Both the position numbers and the translations under genes were made by a program. DNA of 64,000 nucleotides, from NCBI GenBank assembly GCA_963707875.1, contig CAVPRU010000014.1, positions 248,001 to 312,000 of the forward strand, read 5' to 3'. This DNA comes from SZUA-320 sp963707875. Its GTDB lineage: Bacteria > Gemmatimonadota > Gemmatimonadetes > Gemmatimonadales > GWC2-71-9. The notes under the pieces were generated by a model that worked only from the letters and a program-made list of their open reading frames with translations, did no database searches and had not been told where the DNA came from. Positions 26,255-34,589 of the stretch are shown here, in pieces (the stretch's first letter is position 1; each line of letters opens with the position of its first letter).

Positions 26255-26495
26255 CATCAATCTCCAGGTAGTCAATCCGAAGGTCGTCGCCAGGACAGCC
26301 GCGAACCGAGACCCGGGCCTGCCCGAAGGGCGGCTGGGTCAGAAGGGCGTCCAGACAGAAGGTGAGGTTGTCAGGCTCGACCGGGGCTCCGCGCCCGACC
26401 GCCAGGGCGATCAGCCGGAGCTGGCCCGAGCCTTCCCGACCGAGCCGGTCGCGCGCCACCCGGCAGATCTCCATGGCGAGACTGAGCTCATGCAC
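26235..26495 (-). CDS. hypA: HypA-like nickel metallochaperone lacking the zinc domain
   Basis: Nickel donor for HypB and the hydrogenase large subunit. The 86-residue protein starts VHELSLAMEICRVA, so the nickel-binding Met-His-Glu N-terminus is kept. Its first domain is normal (IALAVGRGAPVEPDNLTFCLDAL). Usual HypA has about 113-118 residues and a zinc domain with two CxxC pairs. Here that stretch is replaced by a short loop (RVSVRGCPGDDLRI) that joins directly to the normal last strand (DYLEID). Reading is in frame to the end, so this is a clean internal loss and not a frameshift. The GTG at 26495 overlaps the protease stop by 8 bp. Confidence 0.85.
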   Translation of the reverse strand: MHELSLAMEICRVARDRLGREGSGQLRLIALAVGRGAPVEPDNLTFCLDALLTQPPFGQARVSVRGCPGDDLRIDYLEIDDGDSDD

Positions 26496-26991
26496 CAGGC
26501 ACCATGACGACCGGGGTGGCCGCGTTCCGCCAGACACAAAGCCGGGCGTGCACTGCCGCGAGCAGCTCGTCCAGCCCGGCTGCGACCGCGGTGCTCAATC
26601 CAGTGCCGAGTTCCACCACCGCTGGCTCGATCCCGACGACGACCGTCTCCGCAGGCAGGGTCCCTCGCCACTCGGCCAGCGCCAGCACCTCCCGGAGATC
26701 GATCTGGTGGGGGGAGAGCTTGGTGGCGAGAAACCGCGGGATTTCCTCCCGCTCGAGGGTCACGACGGCGCCGGGCGGCCGACCGCTCTTGACCGCATCG
26801 ATCACCAGCATCCGTCTGCATCCCTCGACCGCCGGGAGGAGATTGAGGCCCCAGGTCCCTCCATCGGCCAGCGTCACGCCCTCGGGCAGCGGGGCGGCCC
26901 GAAGCCGCTCCAGGGCCACCAGGCCGACCCCGTCGTCCCCCATCAGGGGGTTGCCCAACCCGAGCACCAGGGTGCCCACCAGGTCATTCAT
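26488..26991 (-). CDS. hydrogenase maturation protease
   Basis: Nickel-dependent endopeptidase (HyaD/HupD/HybD type, 167 residues) that removes the short C-terminal peptide from the large subunit once nickel is in place. It has the opening LVLGLGNPLMGDDGVGL with the metal-binding Asp, DGGTWGLNLLP, VIDAVKSG, and SPHQIDLREVLALA with the metal-binding His. The presence of a cleavable 15-residue tail on the large subunit in the same operon fits this. The ATG at 26991 overlaps the cytochrome b stop by 8 bp. Confidence 0.9.
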   Translation of the reverse strand: MNDLVGTLVLGLGNPLMGDDGVGLVALERLRAAPLPEGVTLADGGTWGLNLLPAVEGCRRMLVIDAVKSGRPPGAVVTLEREEIPRFLATKLSPHQIDLREVLALAEWRGTLPAETVVVGIEPAVVELGTGLSTAVAAGLDELLAAVHARLCVWRNAATPVVMVPGA

Positions 26992-27709
26992 CGATGAACT
27001 CCACATCCTCCCGGACGAACCGGAATCCCCCGATGATGGTGGAGACTCTCGCCTCGCGGTGGAGCAGGTCGGCCCGCAGACTGAAGTAGATGTGGAACGG
27101 GAGGAAGAGGAGGAAGTACCAGGTTGAGACGTGATGGACGAAACGGACGACTTGAATCCCGCCGAACAACGGCCCAACCCACCCGAAGAGCGTCGCGAAC
27201 AGACCGCCTGGGCTCGCCATCCCGTACATCGCGAACCCGGTGACCACCTGCAGCAGCACCACGGCGTACATCAGGGTGTAGCTCAACTGCTGGAGCGGAT
27301 TATGGCCCAGCCAGTGAGGCGCGGTCGCCGGCCGGATGAAGAGGTACTTCTTCAGGACCCGGATCATGTTGGCCCAGTCGCTGGGCCGGAACGGGAACAG
27401 CGCCTGCCACCGCTCGTACCGGTTGCCGATGAGCAGCCAGTAGACCCGAACGATGCCGGTGGCGATCATGATCCCCGCGGCCGCGAAGTGAAGAAAACGC
27501 ACCCACCCCATCAGGAAGTGGGAACTGGCCTCTCCACCGGTCATGAAGTAGGGCTTTCCGATGTAGAACCCGGTCACCACCAACACGACGATGCACCCGG
27601 CGGCGAGCCAGTGCATGGCCCGGATCGGCCAGTGCCAGAGATACACCGAGCGGTACCCCGGTCGGGAAGGCGGCGTAACCGCCGGGGGCGGAACGGCCGT
27701 GGCGGTCAT
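26984..27709 (-). CDS. hyaC: Ni/Fe-hydrogenase b-type cytochrome
   Basis: Diheme membrane cytochrome b (241 residues, HyaC/HupC type) that takes electrons from the hydrogenase small subunit to quinone. Four membrane helices are visible, with heme-ligand histidines in VYLWHWPIRAMHW, GWVRFLHFAAA, and RFVHHVSTWYFL...PFHIYFSL. This fixes the enzyme as a membrane-bound, periplasm-facing uptake hydrogenase. The ATG overlaps the large-subunit stop (ATGA). Confidence 0.92.
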   Translation of the reverse strand: MTATAVPPPAVTPPSRPGYRSVYLWHWPIRAMHWLAAGCIVVLVVTGFYIGKPYFMTGGEASSHFLMGWVRFLHFAAAGIMIATGIVRVYWLLIGNRYERWQALFPFRPSDWANMIRVLKKYLFIRPATAPHWLGHNPLQQLSYTLMYAVVLLQVVTGFAMYGMASPGGLFATLFGWVGPLFGGIQVVRFVHHVSTWYFLLFLPFHIYFSLRADLLHREARVSTIIGGFRFVREDVEFIDE

Positions 27710-29421
27710 TGGACCTTCACCTCCGTCACCAACCGGCCCTCGGCGTCCAACACATGCACCCCGCAGGCGATGCAGGGATCGAACGAGTGGACCGTCCGCA
27801 GGATTTCCAGGGGCTGGCCCGGAATCGCCAGCGGGTGATTGTCGGTCAGGGCCGCCTCATAGGCCCCGCGCTGTCCAGTGGGATCCCGAGGCGACGCGTT
27901 CCAGGTGCTGGGCACCACGCATTGGTACCGGGAGATCTTGCCATCCCGGATCTGGACCCAGTGCCCCAGCGCGCCCCGGGGGGCATCGAGATAGCCGTAG
28001 CCTTGCGCCTCGGCGGGCCAGGTCTCCGGCTCCCACTTCTCCTTGCTGAAGGTGGCCGTGTCTCCTCCCTTGATCCGCCCGACGAGCTGGTCATACCAGT
28101 GCTCCATCCGACGGGCCAGCAGCACCGTCTCCATCCCCCGGGCGGCCGTCCGCCCCAGGGTGGAGAAGAGCGCCGCCGGACCGACCTGGAGCTTGCCGAG
28201 CACCGTGCCGACGATCTCCCGGACATCCTCGTGTCCGCTGGCGTAGGCCACCAGCATCCGGGCCAGGGGACCCACCTCCATCGACTTCCCGTCATAGCGC
28301 GGGGCCTTGAGCCACGAGTACTTCGGCTCGTCCTGCAGGTAGCCCCAGGGCGTCGGCGGGCCGGTGTAACTGGCGACCGTCTCGCCCTGGTAGGGGTGCA
28401 GCCCCGCCTGGTCCCCGTCGGCGTACTGGTACCAGGAACTGGAGATGTACTCCCGGACCAGGTCCTGGTCGTACGGCACCACCTTGCTGAGGTCGCGGTC
28501 CAGGATGATTCCCCGGGGCAGGTACAGCTGGTCATAGTCATCCACCCCGGCCTCGGGAAACTCGCCGCAGGCCAGGTAGTTGGTCACCCCGCCACCGATC
28601 GAGGCCCAGTCCTTGTAGAACCCGGCGATCGCCACCAGATCCGGCCAGTACACCTCTTCGACAAACCGGCGGGCCCGTCGGATCATGTCGCTGATGTCGG
28701 TGAGCCGCTCCGTGTTGATCGTGGCGGTGTCGTCCAGGTTGATGGCCGAGGCCATCCCTCCGACCAGGAAGTTGGGGTGCGGGTTCTTCCCGCCGAAGAT
28801 GGTATGCAGCCGGATCACATCGCGCTGCCAGTCCAGTGCCTCGAGGTAGTGGGCCACCGCCAGGAGGTTGACCTCGGGCGGCAGCCGGTAGGCCGGATGG
28901 CCCCAGTACCCATTGGTGAAGATGCCCAGCTGCCCCCCGCTGACGAACTTGGTCAGCCGGGCCTGTACCTCCTTGAAGTAGGTGGCCGAGTTGTTGGGCC
29001 AGGGAGAGATGCTCCGAGCCACCGAGGCGGTTCCCTCGGGGCTGGCCTTCAGAGCACTCACCACATCCACCCAGTCCAGGGCGTGGAGGTGATAGAAGTG
29101 GATCACGTGGTCCTGAATGAACTGCATCCCATGGATCAGGTTGCGGATCAGGTTGGCGTTGGGAGGGATCTTGATGCCGAGGGCATTCTCCACCGCCCGG
29201 CACGACGCCACCGCATGGACCACGGTGCAGACTCCGCAGATCCGCTGGGTAAAGGCCCAGGCATCCCGAGGGTCCCGGCCGATGAGCACCTGCTCGATCC
29301 CGCGGAACTGGGTGGCGCTGGCCCAGGCGTCCGCGATCCGACCATTTTCCTCCTGCACCTCGATCCGGAGATGGCCTTCGATCCGGGTGATCGGGTCGAC
29401 GACGACTCTAGTCCTGGCCAT
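27706..29421 (-). CDS. [NiFe]-hydrogenase large subunit, group 1
   Basis: Catalytic subunit (571 residues) of a respiratory uptake hydrogenase that oxidises H2. The active-site cysteines are in RICGVC (Cys62, Cys65) and DPCIACGVH (Cys550, Cys553). The 15-residue tail after the last His is the part removed by the maturation protease. VDPITRIEGHLRIE starts the protein as in all group 1 enzymes. The ATG at 29421 overlaps the small-subunit gene by 14 bp. Sequence is uninterrupted. The exact subgroup cannot be fixed by eye. Confidence 0.95.
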   Translation of the reverse strand: MARTRVVVDPITRIEGHLRIEVQEENGRIADAWASATQFRGIEQVLIGRDPRDAWAFTQRICGVCTVVHAVASCRAVENALGIKIPPNANLIRNLIHGMQFIQDHVIHFYHLHALDWVDVVSALKASPEGTASVARSISPWPNNSATYFKEVQARLTKFVSGGQLGIFTNGYWGHPAYRLPPEVNLLAVAHYLEALDWQRDVIRLHTIFGGKNPHPNFLVGGMASAINLDDTATINTERLTDISDMIRRARRFVEEVYWPDLVAIAGFYKDWASIGGGVTNYLACGEFPEAGVDDYDQLYLPRGIILDRDLSKVVPYDQDLVREYISSSWYQYADGDQAGLHPYQGETVASYTGPPTPWGYLQDEPKYSWLKAPRYDGKSMEVGPLARMLVAYASGHEDVREIVGTVLGKLQVGPAALFSTLGRTAARGMETVLLARRMEHWYDQLVGRIKGGDTATFSKEKWEPETWPAEAQGYGYLDAPRGALGHWVQIRDGKISRYQCVVPSTWNASPRDPTGQRGAYEAALTDNHPLAIPGQPLEILRTVHSFDPCIACGVHVLDAEGRLVTEVKVQ

Positions 29422-30559
29422 GGTCGGCCTCCTTCCGGGATGTCCCGGCCTCGACAATGGGAAGTTCCTTGCGCTTCCGGAGGTTGGACGCCCCGGTCAC
29501 CGCCGCGTGGGCCACGACCCCGGCCGTGGCCCCGATGGCCGCAGCCGCACCGATCAGGTCAACCCGGGATTCGACCCCGAATCCACCGACATCGGGAAGT
29601 CGACCGTAAAACGGGGTCATCGTGTCCCAGAAGTGCGGTTCGGTACAGCCGATGCACGGATGACCGGCACCGATCGGCCAGCTGGTCCGGGTATTCCACT
29701 GGAAGATCGGACAGGGGGAGTAGGTCGCGGGACCTTTACAACCCACCTTGTAGAGGCAGTATCCCTTGCGGGCGTTCTCGTCATCGAACACCTCGACGTA
29801 CTGACCGGCGTCGAAGTTGGCCCGTCGGGGGCACTGGTCGTGGATCCGGGCCCCGTAGGCGAACAGCGGCCGACCCTCCCCATCGGTGGCAGGCATCCGT
29901 CCGAAGGTGAGGAAGTGGACCACCGTCGCGGTCACCACGTCGCCGATCGGCGGGCAGCCGGCCAGGACGATGACCGGCTTGTCCCGAATGACGTCCCGGA
30001 TGCCCACCGCTCCAGTGGGATTGGGCCGGGCGGCCTGGACGCTCCCGAAGTGGGCACAGGCCCCAACCGCCACGACGGCGGCGGCACCGCGGGCGGCCTC
30101 CTCCAGGATCTCCTTCGCGGTCCGCCCCCCGATCGTGCAGTAGATCCCGTTCTCCGCCAGCGGCACCGAGCCCGTCACCAAGAGAATGTACTGCCCGCGG
30201 TTGGCGGCCATCGCACCCTGGAGGGCCTGCTCGACGGCGGTCCCTGCCCCGGCCATCAGCGTGTGCTGATAGTCCAGGGAGATCAGATCGAGGACCAGGT
30301 CCCCGATGGTCGGCTCCGCGGTGCGGAGCACGCTCTCCACGCACCCGGTGCATTCCTGCAGTTGCAGCCAGATGACCGACGGCCGACGCTGGGTCTGCAA
30401 GGCGGCCACGACCCGGGGGGTGGCGGCGGAGCCCAGCCCGAGCACGACCGCCATGGAGCCGCAGAACTCGAGGAAGTCGCGCCGGTTCACCCCCCGCTCC
30501 GCCAGATGCTCGGCGAGGGTCTCCGACTCGGACCAGGGGATGGGTGAGGGGTGGATCAT
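29408..30559 (-). CDS. [NiFe]-hydrogenase small subunit, group 1
   Basis: Iron-sulfur subunit (383 residues) with a Tat signal (NRRDFL at 25-30 before a hydrophobic stretch), so the enzyme is exported folded. Cluster ligands are seen for the proximal (ECTGCVE, Cys70/73), medial and distal clusters (CLYKVGCKGPATYSPCP, HPCIGCTEPHFWD). The proximal motif is the ordinary CTGC and not the CTCC of oxygen-tolerant group 1d enzymes. A C-terminal hydrophobic helix (IGAAAAIGATAGVVA) anchors it to the membrane beside the cytochrome b. The ATG at 30559 has GGAGG 6 nt upstream. It is the first gene of the operon. Confidence 0.95.
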   Translation of the reverse strand: MIHPSPIPWSESETLAEHLAERGVNRRDFLEFCGSMAVVLGLGSAATPRVVAALQTQRRPSVIWLQLQECTGCVESVLRTAEPTIGDLVLDLISLDYQHTLMAGAGTAVEQALQGAMAANRGQYILLVTGSVPLAENGIYCTIGGRTAKEILEEAARGAAAVVAVGACAHFGSVQAARPNPTGAVGIRDVIRDKPVIVLAGCPPIGDVVTATVVHFLTFGRMPATDGEGRPLFAYGARIHDQCPRRANFDAGQYVEVFDDENARKGYCLYKVGCKGPATYSPCPIFQWNTRTSWPIGAGHPCIGCTEPHFWDTMTPFYGRLPDVGGFGVESRVDLIGAAAAIGATAGVVAHAAVTGASNLRKRKELPIVEAGTSRKEADHGQD

Positions 30560-30987
30560 GGGGGGGCCTCCGGATCCGGTGGTGGGGACAGCCAGGCTGA
30601 CGCCCGGCGCTGCATGCGCCTCCCGGAACGAACCTCGGAGAAGTTCCACTGCCGAGGTTGGCCCCGAGGGGCGACCTGGCCTAGCGACATTCTGGCCCCC
30701 GGGTCATGAAGCAAGTGCGAATAGTGCGTGAAGCGCACTTCCCTCTCCCGGTTTTTCGGCCAAGCAGGCGAACGTGAACAGATCAACGAACAAACATGAA
30801 AGTTTCTTCCGGCAATCGTTACATGAAGCAATCATGAGGGCCCTTGTCTCAGATCGCCCTCGCCCCGAATTTCAACTTGCGCTACCGTAGTTTTCCGGTG
30901 CAAGAGCGGGTAGACTACTGTCAGCACCAGGTTTGGTTGATTGCTGATCGTGAGACAGGCATCCGATCGTTGATCGAAAGGGCCACC
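30560..30987. promoter_or_regulatory. divergent intergenic region between hydrogenase and cytochrome operons
   Basis: This 428-bp spacer is clearly more AT-rich than its surroundings from about 30690 on and must contain both promoters. The exact 10-mer CATGAAGCAA occurs at 30705-30714 and 30822-30831, with related CATGAA at 30795. These are candidate operator half-sites. TAGACT at 30911-30916 could be a -10 box for the plus-strand operon, but no good -35 partner is seen. No gene is recognised. Confidence 0.45.
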
Positions 30988-32568
30988 ATGTTCAACCGAC
31001 GCGTCTCCTCCTCTCTCCTTTCCTCCCTGCTCGCCTTGGCAGTGGTCGCCCTCGTCGGCTGCGGCACGGAGATCGTCTACCGGGATCGGGAGCCATTCAA
31101 CCCACCGCCCGATGCGGCGAGCGGGTTCCTGGGCTACTACACGGTGTCCACCAAGCAGACGACCTGCGGCAACTGCCACGCCGAGAAGCAGGCCAAGTGG
31201 GCCCAGACGCACCATGCCAAGGCCTACGCTGACCTGGACGCCAGTGCCAACAAGGCGGAATCCTGCTACGCCTGCCACACGGTGTCCTCATTGGGGAATT
31301 CAACTACCAGCCCAACGGGGTACGAGGCGGTAAAGGACTCGGCCTACCGGGACGTCCAGTGCGAGAGCTGCCACGGCCCCGGCCTGAAGCACATCGAAGG
31401 TGTCGGCCAAGGGAACATCACCGTCCGGCCGCTGGCTTCGATTGCCGGCGTCGGCGCCGCGGTCTGTGCCGACTGCCACACCGGCACCCACAATCCGTTT
31501 GCGGAACAGTGGGCTCAGTCGGCCCATGCCATCGCCAACTCACGGGGCCTGAACGCGACCTGCGCCCGGTGCCATGGTAGCCGAGGACGCCTGGAGGCAT
31601 GGGGCGTGCAGACCAACTACACCGAGAAGAGCACTACGACCAATCTGCCGGTCGCGACCTGCGCCGTCTGCCACGACCCGCACGGGGGTCCCAACGAGCA
31701 TCAGCTCCGCCGGAGCGTCAGCAACCCGGACCCGGAACAGAACCTGTGCATGTCCTGCCACCTCCGGGTCGTCGAGCCGGAGACGGGCAATTCACGCGCG
31801 AACCAGCCGCACGGCGCCCACGGCGCGGTCCTGCTGGGCTTCGCCGGGTGGCGGCCCCCCGGGTTTGCCTATGACACCGCCAGGATCTTCGGGTCCCACG
31901 CCACCACCGCCAACCCGAAGCTGTGCGCCGGCTGTCACGTCAACCGCTTCACCGTCACCGACCAGGCGACGGGCGCCTTTGTGTTCCAATCGGCGGGCCA
32001 CCAGTTTGAGGCGGTTCCCTGCGTGGATGCCCAGGGCGTGCCGAATGGCGAGCTCGAATGCGCCTTCACCACCGCCGCCCGGAACTGGAGCGCCTGTACC
32101 AAGAGCGGGTGTCACGCGACCCAAACGGTCGCTGCCAACGTGTGGAATGCCTCGAAGATCTCGCTTAAGGGCCTCGCCGACGTGCTGTGGCAGGACCTCA
32201 ATGGAAACACCACCGTCGATGTGTTCCCGATCGATGGAGGCATGCTCCCCCGGATCAAGCTCAATGCCCCCGCCGACCTCAACCCGAGTGACAATGTGGT
32301 CTCCGCAGCCGATGGGACCGAGTTCAATGCCCGGCTTTGCGGGGTCGGCCTGCACAGCCACGAGGATGGGTCCTACGGGGCTCACAACAAGTTCCTGTGC
32401 GAGGCGCTGCTGGCCCAATCCGGCACCTATCTCCGATCCATCTACGCCTTCCTGCCGGCGCCCCCGGCCAACATTCAGGCCATCATGGACAAGTGGGCAG
32501 GTCCGGTGGCCAACGGCGGCCCCGGCCAGCCGATCATCAAGCGGGAAGCCTTCCCGATTAAGGAATAG
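30988..32568 (+). CDS. multiheme c-type cytochrome lipoprotein (8 CXXCH plus one CX4CH)
   Basis: A 526-residue lipoprotein: the leader ends in VALVGC (lipobox), so the mature protein is lipid-anchored at a membrane surface. Eight CXXCH heme sites are visible (CGNCH, CYACH, CESCH, CADCH, CARCH, CAVCH, CMSCH, CAGCH), plus a CX4CH site (CTKSGCH). The spacing and segments such as CESCHGPGLKH resemble c554/NrfA-like multiheme folds. The last 150 residues lack hemes. By analogy with MtrC/OmcA it could be the terminal, surface-exposed cytochrome. The ATG at 30988 is chosen from the signal peptide. First gene of a four-gene operon. Confidence 0.85.
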   Translation: MFNRRVSSSLLSSLLALAVVALVGCGTEIVYRDREPFNPPPDAASGFLGYYTVSTKQTTCGNCHAEKQAKWAQTHHAKAYADLDASANKAESCYACHTVSSLGNSTTSPTGYEAVKDSAYRDVQCESCHGPGLKHIEGVGQGNITVRPLASIAGVGAAVCADCHTGTHNPFAEQWAQSAHAIANSRGLNATCARCHGSRGRLEAWGVQTNYTEKSTTTNLPVATCAVCHDPHGGPNEHQLRRSVSNPDPEQNLCMSCHLRVVEPETGNSRANQPHGAHGAVLLGFAGWRPPGFAYDTARIFGSHATTANPKLCAGCHVNRFTVTDQATGAFVFQSAGHQFEAVPCVDAQGVPNGELECAFTTAARNWSACTKSGCHATQTVAANVWNASKISLKGLADVLWQDLNGNTTVDVFPIDGGMLPRIKLNAPADLNPSDNVVSAADGTEFNARLCGVGLHSHEDGSYGAHNKFLCEALLAQSGTYLRSIYAFLPAPPANIQAIMDKWAGPVANGGPGQPIIKREAFPIKE

Positions 32569-32588
32569 CGTATAGCTTTGTAGCACTC

Positions 32589-34589
32589 GTGCTTACTGAA
32601 CTACTCCTCCAGCAGGCCGCCGACCGAGTCCAGGACTCGGCGGCGGCCTTGCCGTCTGCCCCCTTCGAGGGCGTCGACTCGGTCGTCGTCGAGTCCCCGC
32701 TCCCCGGTGGGGTCGCGGAAGTCGTCCGGTTCCTGCTGGACGTGGTCCCGTGGTGGGTCCAGGTCGCAGGAGTCGTCGTGGCGGCCCTTGTGGCGATTGC
32801 CCTTGTGGTGCTGGCGATCGAGCACTACCGGGCGGTCCTCAAATGGCTGACCACGCGCCACAGCAAACTCCAATGGGCCATTGCGGGAGGCGTGCTGCTG
32901 CTTCTGCTCGGAGCCGGAGGGGCGAGCGCTGTGGCCTGGGACTACACCCAGCACGACAACGGCTTCTGCACCGGATGCCACGTGATGCAGCCGGCGTTTC
33001 AGGAGTTCATGAGCTTCGAGGACAAGCACGACACGCTGGCCTGCCATGATTGCCACCAGCAGTCCATCTACGCGAGCGTTCGGCAGCTGTACCTCTGGGT
33101 GGCCGAGCGCCCGACAGAGATCCAGCCCCACGCCAAGGTGGCCAACCAGGTCTGCATGAAATGCCACGTGGTGGAGGGAGACACCGCCGTCTGGCAGCGG
33201 ATCGCCAGCACGGCCGGGCACCGGGTGCACCTGGAGTCGGACAGCACCGATCTCAAGGATGTGCAGTGCGTGACTTGCCACGGCCAGGAGGTGCACCGGT
33301 TCAGCCCCGCCCCCAAGACCTGCGGCCAGAGCGGCTGTCATGATCTGGACCGGAAGACTCTCGTGCTTGGGAAGATGGCCAACCAGACCGTGGCCCACTG
33401 CAGTACTTGTCACCAATTCACGGCCGAGGTGCCCCTGCTGGCGACGGCGGACTCGGCTCGGGGTTCACTGGTGCCGGCCCGAAGACAGTGCCTTGGTTGC
33501 CACGAGATGGAAGCGATCCTGGCGGACTTCGAGGCCAACCTCGACCCGCACGGCGGCACCTGCGGCACCTGCCACAATCCCCACGAGCAGGAGACCTCTG
33601 GCGCCGCCGTCACGACGTGCGCCTCGGCCGGTTGTCACGACGACTGGCGGAAGGAGCCGTTCCACTTTGGCCGGGAGCATCGACCGGGCGCCGATCAGTG
33701 CCTGACCTGTCATGCCCCCCACCAATCCAAGGTGGATGCCAGCGACTGTGAGGCGTGCCACACCCGGGTGCGGGCGCGTTCGACCCGACGACCCCCGGTG
33801 CCGTTTGATACCCTGAAGGCACTTCGGGCCGTGCCGGCGGTCCTGCCGGAGCCACCCTGGGTCGATGACCTCCGTGGGAAGGGTGACGTGCCGCCGGACG
33901 ATCCCCCCTCCGGCGGCGTTTTGTTGGCGCCTGCGTCAACCCCATCACGGCCCACTCCCGCGACGCAGGACAGCTTTCCGCACCAGCGGCACCGGGCCCG
34001 GGCCTGTCTGGAGTGCCACACCACCAAGGAGGGGCATGGCGGGCTGACCTTTGTCGCGCCGCGCGGCTGCGACATTTGCCACCACCAGGCGCCGGCCCGG
34101 ATCGACTGCGCCAAGTGCCATCAGGCCGGGGAACTCGAAGCCCCTCGACAGGCGACCCTCCGGGTCACCGTGTCGGACAGCGCACCCCGGCCCCGGGAGA
34201 TCCCGTTCTCGCATCCCACGCACACGAACCAGAAGACCTGCGTGGAGTGCCACACCACGCCGGTATCCCTCGCCCCACCGACCAACGTCGCCGAGTGCCG
34301 GTCCTGCCATGAGGACCACCACGGCAACGGTCGCTCCTGCTCCAGTTGCCACTCACTGAAGGAAACCCAGGCCAGGCACACCGACCCGCAAGCCATCCAT
34401 CAGCGCTGCGACGCCTGCCACACCCGGTCGACCGTCGCGCTGCTCAATCCCACCCGGCCATTCTGTGTCACGTGCCACGGGCCTCAGCGGGAGGACCACT
34501 ACGAGCCCAGAGAGTGCACGGTCTGCCACTTCATGGCCGAACCCGCCACCTTCAGATCCAGGCTGCTCAGGACCCCGGGGAGCCATTGA
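32589..34589 (+). CDS. 20-heme NapC/NirT-type quinol dehydrogenase fusion
   Basis: A 666-residue membrane cytochrome. Two hydrophobic helices (about 55-78 and 95-116) precede a NapC/NirT-like tetraheme part: CTGCHVM (127-131, with the family Met), CHDCH, CMKCH and CVTCH. Sixteen further heme motifs follow, for a total of 18 CXXCH and two CX4CH (CGQSGCH, CASAGCH). A Pro-rich linker near residue 400-460 splits the heme part. It would take electrons from quinol in the inner membrane and carry them far into the periplasm. Known NapC/CymA proteins have four hemes, so the fusion is unusual. The GTG at 32589 lacks a clear ribosome-binding site and is tentative. Confidence 0.85.
   Translation: MLTELLLQQAADRVQDSAAALPSAPFEGVDSVVVESPLPGGVAEVVRFLLDVVPWWVQVAGVVVAALVAIALVVLAIEHYRAVLKWLTTRHSKLQWAIAGGVLLLLLGAGGASAVAWDYTQHDNGFCTGCHVMQPAFQEFMSFEDKHDTLACHDCHQQSIYASVRQLYLWVAERPTEIQPHAKVANQVCMKCHVVEGDTAVWQRIASTAGHRVHLESDSTDLKDVQCVTCHGQEVHRFSPAPKTCGQSGCHDLDRKTLVLGKMANQTVAHCSTCHQFTAEVPLLATADSARGSLVPARRQCLGCHEMEAILADFEANLDPHGGTCGTCHNPHEQETSGAAVTTCASAGCHDDWRKEPFHFGREHRPGADQCLTCHAPHQSKVDASDCEACHTRVRARSTRRPPVPFDTLKALRAVPAVLPEPPWVDDLRGKGDVPPDDPPSGGVLLAPASTPSRPTPATQDSFPHQRHRARACLECHTTKEGHGGLTFVAPRGCDICHHQAPARIDCAKCHQAGELEAPRQATLRVTVSDSAPRPREIPFSHPTHTNQKTCVECHTTPVSLAPPTNVAECRSCHEDHHGNGRSCSSCHSLKETQARHTDPQAIHQRCDACHTRSTVALLNPTRPFCVTCHGPQREDHYEPRECTVCHFMAEPATFRSRLLRTPGSH

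Noticed and set aside
27709..29910. Plus-strand open frame of 733 codons across the hydrogenase subunit genes
   Set aside because: It is the antisense shadow of the large and small subunits in a GC-rich genome; it has no recognisable domain, while the minus strand has all hydrogenase motifs.
30935..30960. Possible FNR box (TTGAT followed by GATCG)
   Set aside because: The second half-site does not match ATCAA, so the palindrome is not credible.
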